DNA of 64,000 nt, from positions 21,291,501-21,355,500 of the forward strand of contig NC_084489.1 of assembly GCF_030035675.1 (NCBI RefSeq), read 5' to 3'. Below the pieces are notes generated by a model. That model saw only the letters and a program-made list of their open reading frames with translations. It was not told where the DNA came from and did no database searches. The stretch's first letter is position 1, and every line of letters begins with the position of its first letter. Below are positions 44,101-54,300 of this stretch, piece by piece. Origin of the DNA: Rhineura floridana (taxonomy: Eukaryota; Chordata; Lepidosauria; Squamata; Rhineuridae). Made by a program: the position numbers and the translations under genes.

Positions 44101-44642
44101 CTTCTTGACGGACCTGCAGAGGGGTCTGCACAGGATTCTTATCGGGTGTGGGGTAAAGGGAGACTAAGCAGAGGCTTGTCCCCCTTTTGTGGCAAGGAAG
44201 TGCGGGGGAAAGGTTAAAAGGGAAAGGGCAGCTAGGTGACACCTTTAGGCACCTTTGGGGGTGATTAGCAGTCCGGGGGCCTGCAGCTCAGGGCTGTACG
44301 GCCCGGGGGCAGAACACGGGCTCCCTTTGGGGCCAACATGCCTCATCTGCTCGGAGTTTCAGGGCTCCGGGGGGTGGTGATGCGGGTTGGACCCCTTACA
44401 CATCTTCAGGGTGTGGCCTGAGCTGGGGTCTGGCACAGGGCAGCCCCGGGCTCAGGCAAGGGTTTGGTTGCCCTATGGCTGCAAGCAGGCTTTGCCTGGA
44501 TCATCAGAATGCTCCCGCACTTGATTTCCCCTCTGCAGGTTCATTATTATAATTGATTCCGTTTAATAAAGTGGCCCATGATTTAACCCAATGAATGGTG
44601 TTTGTGTTTTATTTCGGCAATAGGCCGCAATAACCCTGCTAA

Positions 44643-44685
44643 ACAAAGTGGGACTTACTTCTGTGTAACCATGCATAGAATTGCG
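44643..44685. mobile_element. Right half of a MITE family C copy
   Basis: AAAGTGGGACTTACTTCTGT and AACCATGCATAGAATTGCG form the second arm that pairs with 39223-39256. Confidence 0.6.
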
Positions 44686-46504
44686 CTGTTACTGTTCATG
44701 TGTATGACCTTTTACAATGTAAAGTTTTCATAGCAAATCCAGTATCAGCACTGGAAATCTTGCACCTTGATTATTTTAGCCAAGCTTCTGGTTACAAAGT
44801 AGTCAGAACTGATTAATGTCAGTTTCTGTCGCTGCACAAACCAGTCCAGAAAGGAAACATATCTCCCTCACTACATAAACTCAGGTATTAGCCCCAGTAG
44901 CAGCCAATGTACAGGGGCAAAGCCCCAGAATCACCTTTCCAACAGCAGAATCACTAAGCTTACTTGACGGGGCTGGGGTGGAGCAGGTGGCAACAAGGTG
45001 GAGGATCTATGGATGTATCTGTAGAACCAAACTGGTGTTCTTGCCAGCATGTCCATGTAACTCCAACTTTGCTGCCACCCTTCCCCACCCTACCCAGGTC
45101 TTGTTCCCACTAGATTCCTTAAGGAGGCGAGAGAGTCCCCAGCAGAAACACAAGTGAGGGCAGTACCCAGGGTCAGTCTGAAGTCTGAGACCAGAGTCTA
45201 CCTTAAAACAAAGGGGGTCAGTCAAAAATTAGGGTCAGAAGCCAAGCAATCTGTAAGCAACACAGGTAAGGGGCACGGCAAAGACAGGTCTGGAGTCCAC
45301 CGGTAATGTTTAGACAGGGCAGGGTTTAGAGCTGGTGTGTAGACATTGTTTCAGCAGCCCTTCCAGCCTAGCACTGGGGTTTTTATGTTGGATCTGCTTA
45401 GCCACACCCCAAACCTCACCCTGTTCCCATTGATCACCTGCAGCCAGACCTTTACTCCCAAGGAGTCCTTTACATCTGAGAAATGAGTCTATAGTTAGGC
45501 ACCCCTCCGGATGGGCCAGGTCTCCATCTGACATTAGAGGTGATGCCTCTCCCTTGGGCTGTTCACTCTTGATGTCAGAGGCTGAACTTGCCCCGGGTAC
45601 AGGCGGCCCATCCTGGGTCTCATCACAGGATCCTGGCCCCTCACCCTGAGATTGAGCCTGAGCCAGGGGTCCAAGACCAGAGCCTCCTGGTCTTCCTCTT
45701 ATGAGGGCTCATGTGATGAGGACAGTGAGTCTACCTCACCACACCAGCCGCTACTCATCAACCCTCATACACACATTAGTTCTTGGACTAAAAAATGGAG
45801 TAAGCTTTCTCACAAGCATGATATACTCAAGATTATAATCAGAGAGTTTCTTAGTAATCTTGTTTGTATTGTTTTGCGTGTTCTCACTGTTGTTGCCTAC
45901 ATTCGTATTGGTTTTTTATTGCTTAGTATTTTATTACTTTTATTTCTTATATTGTATTTCATTGCATTACGATTTGCATTCCATCTAGCACAGCACATTA
46001 CAATTGCTACAAAAGGCAGAAAAATCATTAAGTAGTCCAAAATAAAATTCCATGGGGTTAGATGGGAGCAGCCACCAAACGCACAGTGACTATTCATATT
46101 TCTCATCCTATTGCTAGGCTCAAACAGTTCTAAGGAGGCATGTTAAACATTTAAAGTATACATTATTAAGTATTTGCTAAAATAATATTTGTCAAATACT
46201 TGGCCAGAAAAACATCTGAGGGAGGAACCAGATGCAGTACTGAGAGACCCTTGATGAGATCTCTGTGTTTCTGAAAGGTTTAATAGTATTTGTCAGTGTG
46301 GAGCCTGAGGGGCATTGGGGGAATCTCATGAGGGGAGATGTACACTTCGTGGGTGGGAAATATGCACTTAATCCTGCCCCCAATTTTCCCCGCAGCTGCT
46401 ATTTGCTCCATGGGACAAGCATCCATATACTGATCTGATCCCAGTTGGATCCCCTTTCCTCTCCTTCTCACTATCTGCTATTAACTTTTAAGACAGAATA
46501 GTTT
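44686..46504. other. Intron 1 stretch, unclassified repeat-like block
   Basis: The part at about 44990-45780 is less AT-rich and looks like a repeat 5' or LTR-type region, but no ends or coding motifs could be set. A 127-codon frame at 45652-46035 starts only at TTG and has a hydrophobic run. It is not considered a gene. Confidence 0.35.
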
Positions 46505-46742
46505 GTAAATTATGCTGAGAGTTGTTAGGAGACCTCTATTCCCCTCACAGAGCTACGGTTCCCTGGGAAGAGGTGACTGTTAAATCTCTCTGAGAACTGT
46601 AGCTCTATGTGGGCAATAGGGGTCTCCTGACAATTCTTAGAACTCTAACAAACAACAGTTCCCAGGATTCTTTGGGGGAAGTCATGACTGGTTAAGGTGA
46701 CTTAATAGTGCTTTAAATAGTGTAGATGTGGCCCCAGTCAGA
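46505..46742. mobile_element. Palindromic MITE, family B
   Basis: GAGAGTTGTTAGGAGACCTC, TATTCCCCTCACAGAGCTAC and GGTTCCCTGGGAA are mirrored by GAGAACTGTAGCTCTATGTG, GGGGTCTCCTGACAATTC and CAGTTCCCAGGATTCTTTGG. It is the same family as 2000-2172 and 61125-61390. Confidence 0.7.
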
Positions 46743-48121
46743 AAGATCTTGATGTCATTATTATATATTATAAATACGTAGTCTTGGAAGCAAGACTCAG
46801 CACTTTTATTCAGGGCAAAACACCACTGATGCTTTTAGAATAGAAAGGGCTGTAGCACCTTTCACAGACTAAAACAAAACCACACTTCTATAATTCCCCT
46901 TTCCTCCACACCTTTTAGCTGCAGAATATTGAACTTAAACTGATGGTGCAAATATTGCTGAACACATCGGGTGAGTGTTAAAAATGACATTGACTGTGAA
47001 TGGTTAACATCTCACCTTTTTGAGCACATTGCAACTGCAAAAGATCTGTAAGGAAAACTTCACTGGCCGCAAACTAACATAAATATTTAGGTTATTTTTT
47101 TATTATTATTGTGCAACACCACAGATTCCAGTGGTTGTTGCAAAAGCAGTCCCCACAACTGTTTCATCTCTTTACACTGTTAACTAAGGAAATATCTACA
47201 AAGCTTTTTACCACTTACATTATTTTGCATTTTATTTTGTCCATAGGTATCCAAAGACATCCCTCTTAATGTTAACTAACAACTAAGTATAAGATCCTGT
47301 TAAACTTTCCTTGAGGTCTTACAATTTCTGCCTTTGACCATATTCTCTCTGCTTTACTCCTGGTGACTAAAGTGCGGTGATGTTATAGTGGCCCTGACCT
47401 GGCAGATTTGGAAGACATTGGCTTACCTGTTGTGATATCAGAGTAAGTTACCTTTGGCCTAGAGCAGTTTGGCAGGCCTTTCAAGACCTTAGAAATTGAA
47501 TTCTGAGGACTGTGATCAAGCCACATAAAATCAAGCCCTAGCACTCCATGGGTTTTCAGACTATCCCTTTCTCATTTAACTTGTTTGGAGTTTTAGCTGA
47601 AGAGAGGTAAGACATGTCATACTTATTTATACATGAAAACGAGAGAGTTGAATGCTAAACTAACGAAACGCTTCCAAAGGTAGCCTTGAAATGAGGATGG
47701 TTTATAGCCATATGATTTTGAAGGAAGAAAAATCCCTTTCTTGTTGAGTAACTTTAATCTTTTGACAGTTGGCAAATAAATAAATCTGTGCAACATTCTA
47801 CCTGTTCATATCAAGTTACATAAGAGAGTATTTTTATCTATGAGCACAACTAGGGTAAATGGATTATAAAAACGTACAGAACGTGCTTCAGATAAGCAAA
47901 ACAATTTTAGCTCATAAAAATGTGTTTGTTCCCATCTATCTGCTTTTACTAAACTGTACCCCCTTATGCTTTTTATGTTGAACCTCCTTCATAGCAAATT
48001 TGGTTTCTAAACCAAATCATAATACACCTGTGTGTCCTGGATGTATTCTTTCTTCTCTGCTTGAATTATTACTTGTATTGTGGAAACTTTTTCTGACCTG
48101 TCTTTTTGTGTGTGTTTTTAG
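46743..48121. other. Intron 1 stretch without recognised element
   Basis: AT-rich. It ends in the polypyrimidine tract and AG acceptor of LIMD1 exon 2. Confidence 0.45.
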
Positions 48122-48223
48122 GAACCTGTGTGAAGTGCAGTAAAGGTGTATATGGTGCAAACCAGGCTTGCCAGGCAATGGGGAATCTCTACCATGATGG
48201 ATGCTTTACCTGTGGAGCATGTA
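48122..48223 (+). CDS. LIMD1: LIMD1 exon 2 (start of first LIM domain)
   Basis: This 102-bp exon encodes TCVKCSKGVYGANQACQAMG, then NLYHDGCFTCGAC. That is the first zinc finger of LIM1, with the CxxC (CVKC), the His of NLYHDGC and the next CxxC (CGAC) all in place. It differs from the remembered human sequence only by conservative changes (F to Y, G to N, T to G and similar). The acceptor is TTTTTAG at 48121 and the donor is GTAAGT at 48224. It is phase 1 on both sides, so length divisible by three keeps frame. The remaining LIM exons were not found before base 64000. Confidence 0.95.
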
Positions 48224-48464
48224 GTAAGTATCAACATATAAAGGAAAAGATTCTTGGCTTAGAGGCTAAATGAGATTTGCAGAAAACACGTTTCTTGCCT
48301 TAGAAGAAATAGACACAAACCTGGTGTCAAAGGCCTGCTGGAGCTCACACACTCATGGGCTCACCACTAACTAGAGCCTCGTACATTGCTGCCTTAACTC
48401 TTTGTAGATTTTTTTCCTTTTGTGTATGCACTGCAACAGCTATGTGAGGGTGGGGAAGTGGAAG

Positions 48465-48690
48465 TGGAAGTGGATTGGACTGTGAAAAACCAACCCAAAT
48501 TGTGTTGGCATTTTGACAAATTTGTAGGGCAATCCAAAATCTTAGAGAGGAGGTCAGGTGTCCTGCTCCCCTGGTGCGTTCACTATAGGTGCCCAATTTC
48601 CCTGCTTTTTAAAGTTTGATAGAAATATCTGTTGGTTGTAGGTACGTTCTTAAACCGCAAGGGTTTTTTGCCTGTTAGTGAATAGATTTA
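48465..48690 (+). repeat. Unclassified dispersed repeat R, copy 1
   Basis: GGATTGGACTGTGAAAAACC, CAAATTTGTAGGGCAATCC, TTAAAGTTTGATAGAAATAT and TTAAACCGCAAGGGTTTTTT are shared in order with copies at 58080-58378 (minus) and 59101-59410. Truncated at its left. Confidence 0.75.
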
Positions 48691-48760
48691 TGGTACAGCT
48701 GGAAATAGAACCCAAGTGTCCCAATCACATAGTCCTGGTCTCTTTCCATTAGACATCTAT
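48690..48760 (-). mobile_element. Possible MIR-like SINE fragment
   Basis: GGAAATAGAACCCAAGTGTC and CACATAGTCCTGGTCTC resemble the antisense B-box region of tRNA-headed SINEs. Short. Confidence 0.3.
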
Positions 48761-49223
48761 TTCACTCATACCTGTGTATATTTACACATGAATGTATATT
48801 CAGCAGCAGAAAAGACCACCTGGCTCATTAGTATATATATCTCAGGGTTCTATGCCCCCCTTCCCAAAATAAGGATTTCATTCTTTCTTGTATTTAAGGT
48901 TATGATGAATGCTTCAGTGCTTCATGGAATGTGATTTATATAAGTCTCTAAATTTACTCATACTTTACAGACTTATATAAGCATCTATTCAATAATAGTT
49001 GAAACTCAAGCTCTTGTCATCTTGCACCTGTTTCAAAGGCTTAATACACAGGTTTTTCAGACTTTCTACTTTCAGGAACCTTTTCATAGCAATCTGTCTA
49101 CTGCAGAATCTCTGAAAATAGCAAAGGTTTCTGGTGTGGGGTGCTGGTTGGGTCTGTTGAACTCAGGCCAACACCTCATGCAAACTGAATATGTTACAAA
49201 GAATACACCTAACTGCGTCATTT

Positions 49224-49410
49224 GGAGGGGAATGATGTAGCTCAGTGGTAGAGCATCTACTTTGCACACAGAAGGCCCCAGGTTCGGCCTCCAGGTAGGG
49301 CTGGGAATATCCCCTGCCTGAAACCCCGGAGAGTCACTGCCGGTAGACAATACAGAGTAGATGGATCAAGGGTGTGACTCGATAGAGGAGCTTCCTGTAT
49401 TCCTATGAAC
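49224..49410 (+). mobile_element. tRNA-derived SINE, near full length
   Basis: GATGTAGCTCAGTGGTAGAG gives an A-box and AGGTTCGGCCTCC a B-box. The body has TAGGGCTGGGAATATCCC and CTGAAACCCCGGAGAGTCAC, and it ends at GAGCTTCCTGTATTCCTATG. The head alone could be mistaken for a tRNA gene, but the cloverleaf 3' half is replaced by SINE body. Confidence 0.8.
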
Positions 49411-49479
49411 ATCTGTACTGGTGGGCCAGCTGTCTTTCTGAGGAGCTTGTCTGTCATGAGTGATCTTCTCATTTAGGAA

Positions 49480-49662
49480 ACTGCTGTATACCCGGCCAGA
49501 TGACTTGTCCATTTAGCCCACATTGGCCTTGGCTCCAGAGTCTCCGGCAGAGAGATGCCTTTTCCTGGCTCTTCTACCTTAACTTGAGATACCAAGGATG
49601 GAGCCTTGAAACTTTTGCCTGCCGAGCATGTTATCTACCACTGAGCAGTGGGTCTCCCCCAT
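49480..49662 (-). mobile_element. tRNA-derived SINE, diverged, opposite strand
   Basis: On the plus strand, AGTCTCCGGCAGAGAG, GATACCAAGGATGGAGCCTT, then GCATGTTATCTACCACTGAG mirror the family at 49224-49410. The two copies are tail to tail. Confidence 0.55.
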
Positions 49663-50253
49663 TGAACTTTGGTTAGTGTTCTCTTGAATACAGTTTACAA
49701 ACCACTGGCTTAATACATCCTGTATTTGTAAGTCTTCAGATGTAAATTGTTATCCTAGGTACAAAAGATGTTAAAGAAAGGGAAACACTATCACTTTTTT
49801 AAAAAAAGTATTTTCTTCTTTGACACATCATTTTCCCCATTTCATTCTGAATGAGCTTCTCTTCCATTTTTGACACATTGGCATGAATGGTGCTATCTGA
49901 TGTGATAGCTTCCCTTTTAAACTTAAACTGCCTCCATATTCCCGTCTTGATTAGACTTCTGTTTAAAAATACTTAAGTAAGTAGGCTTAGCTGTCCACAG
50001 TTAGAAATGTTCTAAATTCTACACTATAAATAAGTTATACTTTTAGCAGTAAATCTCATTTATTTCAGTTGTACTTGCCTATAAGAAAGTATGCTTAGGT
50101 TTGGTATTTATTTGGGGATTTCTACATTGCATACATAATCGGTATTATTACACGTTAATCCTCTATATGCAAATGGTGCTCTGCTATATTTTGCTACAAG
50201 TACACTGGTGTTACACCAGCATTATCCACAGTAGAAATACAAATGATAGATAT
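49663..50253. other. Intron 2 stretch without recognised element
   Basis: AT-rich, with nothing recognised. Confidence 0.4.
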
Positions 50254-51322
50254 ATAATAATAATAATAAATTTAATTTCTGTGTCGCCTATCTGGCCAAA
50301 GGCCACTCTAGGCGATGTACAAAACAGTTAAAACACAATGAGATAAAATACAATAATACAATAAAAAACAGTATGAGAATAATACAGCAGCAACAATATT
50401 AAAACAGGGTAGGAGGCATTTCAGTCACAGTAATTAACCCTCCCCAGAGATCCCAAAGGCCTGTTGAAAGAGCCAGGTCTTTAAGGCTTTATGGAATACA
50501 TTTAGGGAAGAGGCGTGCCGGAGATCTTGTGGGAGGGAGTTCCAGAGAGTGGGGGCCGCCACTGAGAATGCCCTCTCTCTTGTACCCGCCAATCTAGCTG
50601 TTTTTGTCGGCGGGATTGAGAGAAGGCCTTGAGTGGCTGATCTTGTCAGGCGGCATAATTGGTGGCGTTGAAGGCGCTCCTTAAGATAAACTGGGCTGAG
50701 ACCGTATAGGGATTTAAAGGTTAATACCAACACTTTGAATTGGGCCCGGAAAACAACTGGAAGCCAGTGTAGATCGAACAACACTGGTGTGATGTGATCC
50801 CGGCGGTGACTATTCGTAAGTAGTCGAGCCGCCGCATTTTGTATAAGTTGTAATTTCCAGACCGTTTTCAAGGGTAACCCCACGTAGAGTGCATTACAGT
50901 AGTCCAAACGAGAGGTGACCAGGGCGTGTACTACCAGGGGGAGCTGATGAGCAGGAAGATAGGGTTGCAGCCTTCGTATGAGGTGTAGTTGATACCAGGC
51001 TGCCCGGCTCACCGCCGAAATCTGAGCCTCCATGGACAGCCTGGAGTCAAGTACAACCCCAAGGCTGCGGACCTGGTCCTTCAGGGGTAAACTCGCCCTA
51101 TTGAACTTCAGGTCAACATCTCCCAACCTTCTTTTGTCCCCCCACAAGTAGCACCTCGGTCTTATCGGGGTTCAGCTTCAGCTTGTTCCTTCCCATCCAT
51201 CCACTCACGGATTCCAGGCACTTGGACAAGGTCTCCACAGCCAAATCTGGTGAAGATTTAAACGAAAGATAGAGCTGAGTGTCATCTGCATATTGGTGAC
51301 ACTGCAGCCCAAATCTCCTGAT
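50254..51322 (-). mobile_element. L2 LINE (subfamily 1), minus strand copy
   Basis: The 3' tail is at 50254-50300 (AATAATAATAATAAATTTAA, GTCGCCTATCTGGCC). A 237-codon minus-strand frame (50434-51147) covers the region after the RT palm: DQVRSLGVVLDSRLSMEAQI, LVTSRLDYCNALYVGLPLKT, KLQLIQNAAARLL, FSVAAPTLWNSLPQDLRHAS. RT sequence continues to about 51322, where it meets the 5' end of a plus-strand copy. It is very similar to 52911-53256 plus 55541-56150, so together they form a long inverted repeat. Confidence 0.9.
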
Positions 51323-54300
51323 GAGGTGCTGGAGGTGGTCTCGGCTGTACGGGCGTTGTCCCCAGAATTGTTAGTGCTGGGTGACTTCAACGTGCATGCC
51401 GAGACCACTCTCACTGGAGCCTCTCGGGATTTCCTGGAAACCATGGCTTCCTGGGAACTGCACCTTAGTAATATTGGGCCCACCCATGTAGCCGGTCATG
51501 CTCTCAACCTTGTGTTTGTCCTGGGAGAGGAGAGAAGTGCTCTGAAGTTGGGAGTGGTTTATTTCACCCCGTGTCATGGTCAGATCACTACCTGGTAAAC
51601 ATAGACTTCTCAATGCCACGCCCCCTCCGCAGGGGAGAAGGACCTATTAGAATGGTCCGTCCCAGACGCCTGATGGATCTGGATGGATTCCTGACTGCGC
51701 TAGGGGATTTGGAACCTGCTGAAGGTCGCCCGGTCGAAACCCTGGTGAGGGAGTGGAATGATGGGATCACCAGGGCATTAGACCGGGTGGCTCCGAAACG
51801 TCCTCTCCCCCTGAATAGAACTCAGTTAGCACCGTGGTATACACCACGGTTGCGTACTCTGAGACAGGAGGTGAGACGACTAGAACGCCGGTGGCGGAAA
51901 TCCTGCTCCGAAGATGTCCGGACACAGGTTAGAGCAGCAGTAGCTGCCTACCAAGTGGCAATAAAGGCAGGAAAGAAGGCTTTCTTTGCTGCCTCTATTG
52001 CGTCTGCGGAGTGCTGTCCCAGGAGGCTGTTCCAGGTGGTCCGAAGCCTGGTCGGTCCAGTTGCCCAGGAATCCTTGGAACAGTCAAAGGCCTCCTGTGA
52101 CATATTGGCAAAGCACTTCGCTGATAAAATCGAACACTTACGGAGCTCGATCCCGTGCGCCGTGGATACAGTAAGTGAACCAGAGTTGGCCAGTTTCATG
52201 CCGGTAAGTTGGGATCGGTTTCAGCTTCTCCCTTCTGAGGATGTGGACAAGGTGCTTTCGACTGTGAAGCCTACCACTTGCCTAACTGATCCTTGCCCAT
52301 CGTGGCTCCTTATGAGCTGCAGAGAGAAATTGGGCAAGGGGATTAAAGCGGTGGTAAACGCATCCTTGAAAGAGGGTGTGATGCCATCAGCCTTCAAGGA
52401 GGCAATTGTAAAGCCCATCTTGAAGAAGCCCTCCTTGGATCCCCAAGTTTTCAATAACTTTCGCCCAATTTCGAACCTACCATTCTTGGGCAAGGTCATT
52501 GAGCGAGTGGTGGCTAATCAGTTGTCGACACACTTGGATGAAATGGATTACTTGGATCCATACCAATCGGGTTTCAGGACTGGTCACGGAACTGAAACAG
52601 CCTTGGTCGCTCTGGTAGATGATATGAGGAGGGCATTAGATAGGGGAGAATTCACCTTTCTTGTCCTCCTCGATCTCTCAGCGGCTTTTGATACTGTCGA
52701 CCACAGTATACTTTTACAGCGCCTGGAGGGATTGGGAATTGGAGGCACTGTATTACAGTGGTTCCGTTCCTTTCTCTCCGATAGGTACCAATAGGTAGCA
52801 TTGGGGGAGGAGGTTTCAGACCCTTGGCCTCTCAATTGTGTTGTGCCACAGGGCTCTATCCTCTCTCCCATGCTATTTAACATTTATATGAAGCCGCTGG
52901 GGACAATCATTAGGAGATTTGGGCTGCAGTGTCACCAATATGCGGATGACACTCAGCTCTATCTCTCGTTTAAATCTTCACCAGAGTCGGCTGTGGAGAC
53001 CTTGTCCAAGTGCCTGGAATCCGTGAGTGGATGGATGGGAAGGAACAAGCTGAAGCTGAACCCCGATAAGACCGAGGTGCTACTCGTGGGGGACAAGAGA
53101 AGGTTGGGAGATGCTGACCTGAAGTTCAATGGGGTGAGTCTACCCCTGAAGGACCAGGTCCGCAGCCTTGGGGTTGTGCTTGATTCCAGGCTGTCCATGG
53201 AGGCTCAGATTTCGGCGGTGAGCCGGGCAGCCTGGTATCAACTACACCTCATATGAAGGCTGATAAGACCGGCGCTCCTGTCGAAGCCCTGGTTAATCTG
53301 TGGAATACGGAGATGGCCCGGGCTGTTGACACGATCGCTCCTGCGCGCCCTCTCCTTTGCAGAGCTCATTCAGCTCCTTGGTATACTCCAGAGCTGAGGG
53401 CGATGAAGCAAGACAGGAGGCGGCTTGAGCGGAGATGGAGACGAACTCCCGATGAATGCAATTATACGCTGGTTTGTGCTTTCACCAAGCAGTATGTAGG
53501 AGCGGTGAGGGCGGCGAAAAAATTATATTTCACCGCTACTATTAAGGCATCTCTCTCCCGCCCAGCGGAGCTGTTTAGAATTGTCCGAGGGCTTCTTTTT
53601 CTTGGCCCTCAGGACACTGCAGATACTTCGGTGGCCCGCTGCAATGAATTCGCTGAGCACTTCCAGCATAATATCTTATGCATTCGTCGGGACCTAGACT
53701 CTCATTTTATAGCAGATAATCCTAGTGAGGTGTCTGGAGCACAGTCTTATCACGTTTTGTTGGATGAGTTTCAGTCGGTTCAGTTCGAGGACGTGGACAA
53801 GGTGCTTGGACTGGTACGTGCAACCACTTCGGTACTGGATCCTTGCCCCTCCTGGCTTATAAAAACAGGTAAGGAGGGAACAGTTGGCTGGGCCAGGGAA
53901 GTGATAAATGCCTCTTTACGAGAGGGAGTGGTCCCTGGCTGTCTGAAGGAGGCAGCAGTGAGACCACTCCTGAAAATGTCTTCCTTGGACCCAGAGAATT
54001 TCAGCAGCTACAGACCAGTGGCAAATGTTCCATTTTTGGGCAAGATCTTGGAACGAGTGGTTGCTGACCAGCTCCAGGCGCTATTGGATGAAACCGATTA
54101 TCTAGATCCATTTCAATCGGGTTTCAGGCCCGGTTTTGGCACTGAGACGGCCTTGGTCGCCCTGTTTGATGATCTATGTCGGGAGAGAGACAGAGGGAGT
54201 GTAACTCTGTTGATTCTACTTGATCTCTCAGCGGCTTTTGATACCATCGACCATGGTATCCTTCTGGAGAGGCTTGCGGAGTTGGAAGTTGAAGGCACTG

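Larger units (their letters stand above)
39257..44642 (+). mobile_element. DIRS-type tyrosine-recombinase retrotransposon fossil (broken)
   Basis: This is a fossil of a DIRS retrotransposon on the plus strand, with many breaks. The GC-rich 5' region is at about 39257-40390, with a possible first-ORF start near 40298 (MPPKKGEVGRKG). The reverse transcriptase region is at about 41690-42480 (LGRVIGPFPSSP and LPMGCC are recognisable). The tyrosine-recombinase region is at about 43010-43560 (DTCPVRASQCFLAC). An SGNH-hydrolase-like third region is near 43820-43890 (PLGGNDLGYSRARP). The GC-rich 3' region ends near 44640. DIRS elements lack ordinary LTRs and leave no target duplication. Split halves of a family C MITE at both edges support these ends. 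A tRNA-type SINE (40460-40575) and other material interrupt the interior. It looks old. Confidence 0.75.
17269..48121 (+). other. LIMD1: LIMD1 intron 1
   Basis: The donor GTAGGT (17269) and the acceptor TGTGTTTTTAG (ending 48121) bound a 30,853-bp intron. The phase-1 join restores a glycine codon (G + GA) and reads KADYFG|TCVKCSKG, as expected for LIMD1. The interior is mostly transposon-derived. Individual elements are listed separately. Confidence 0.9.

Noticed and set aside
45652-46035. A 127-codon frame with a hydrophobic segment
   Set aside because: It begins only at TTG, lies in an intronic repeat-like block, and the hydrophobic run comes from T-rich DNA.
49224-49300. A tRNA gene (A-box and B-box present)
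   Set aside because: The sequence continues as a SINE body and the tRNA 3' half is absent. Two other copies of the same SINE occur in the window.
50434-51147. A host gene encoded by the 237-codon minus-strand frame
   Set aside because: The protein is the C-terminal half of L2 ORF2 and matches 55589-55972 almost residue for residue.
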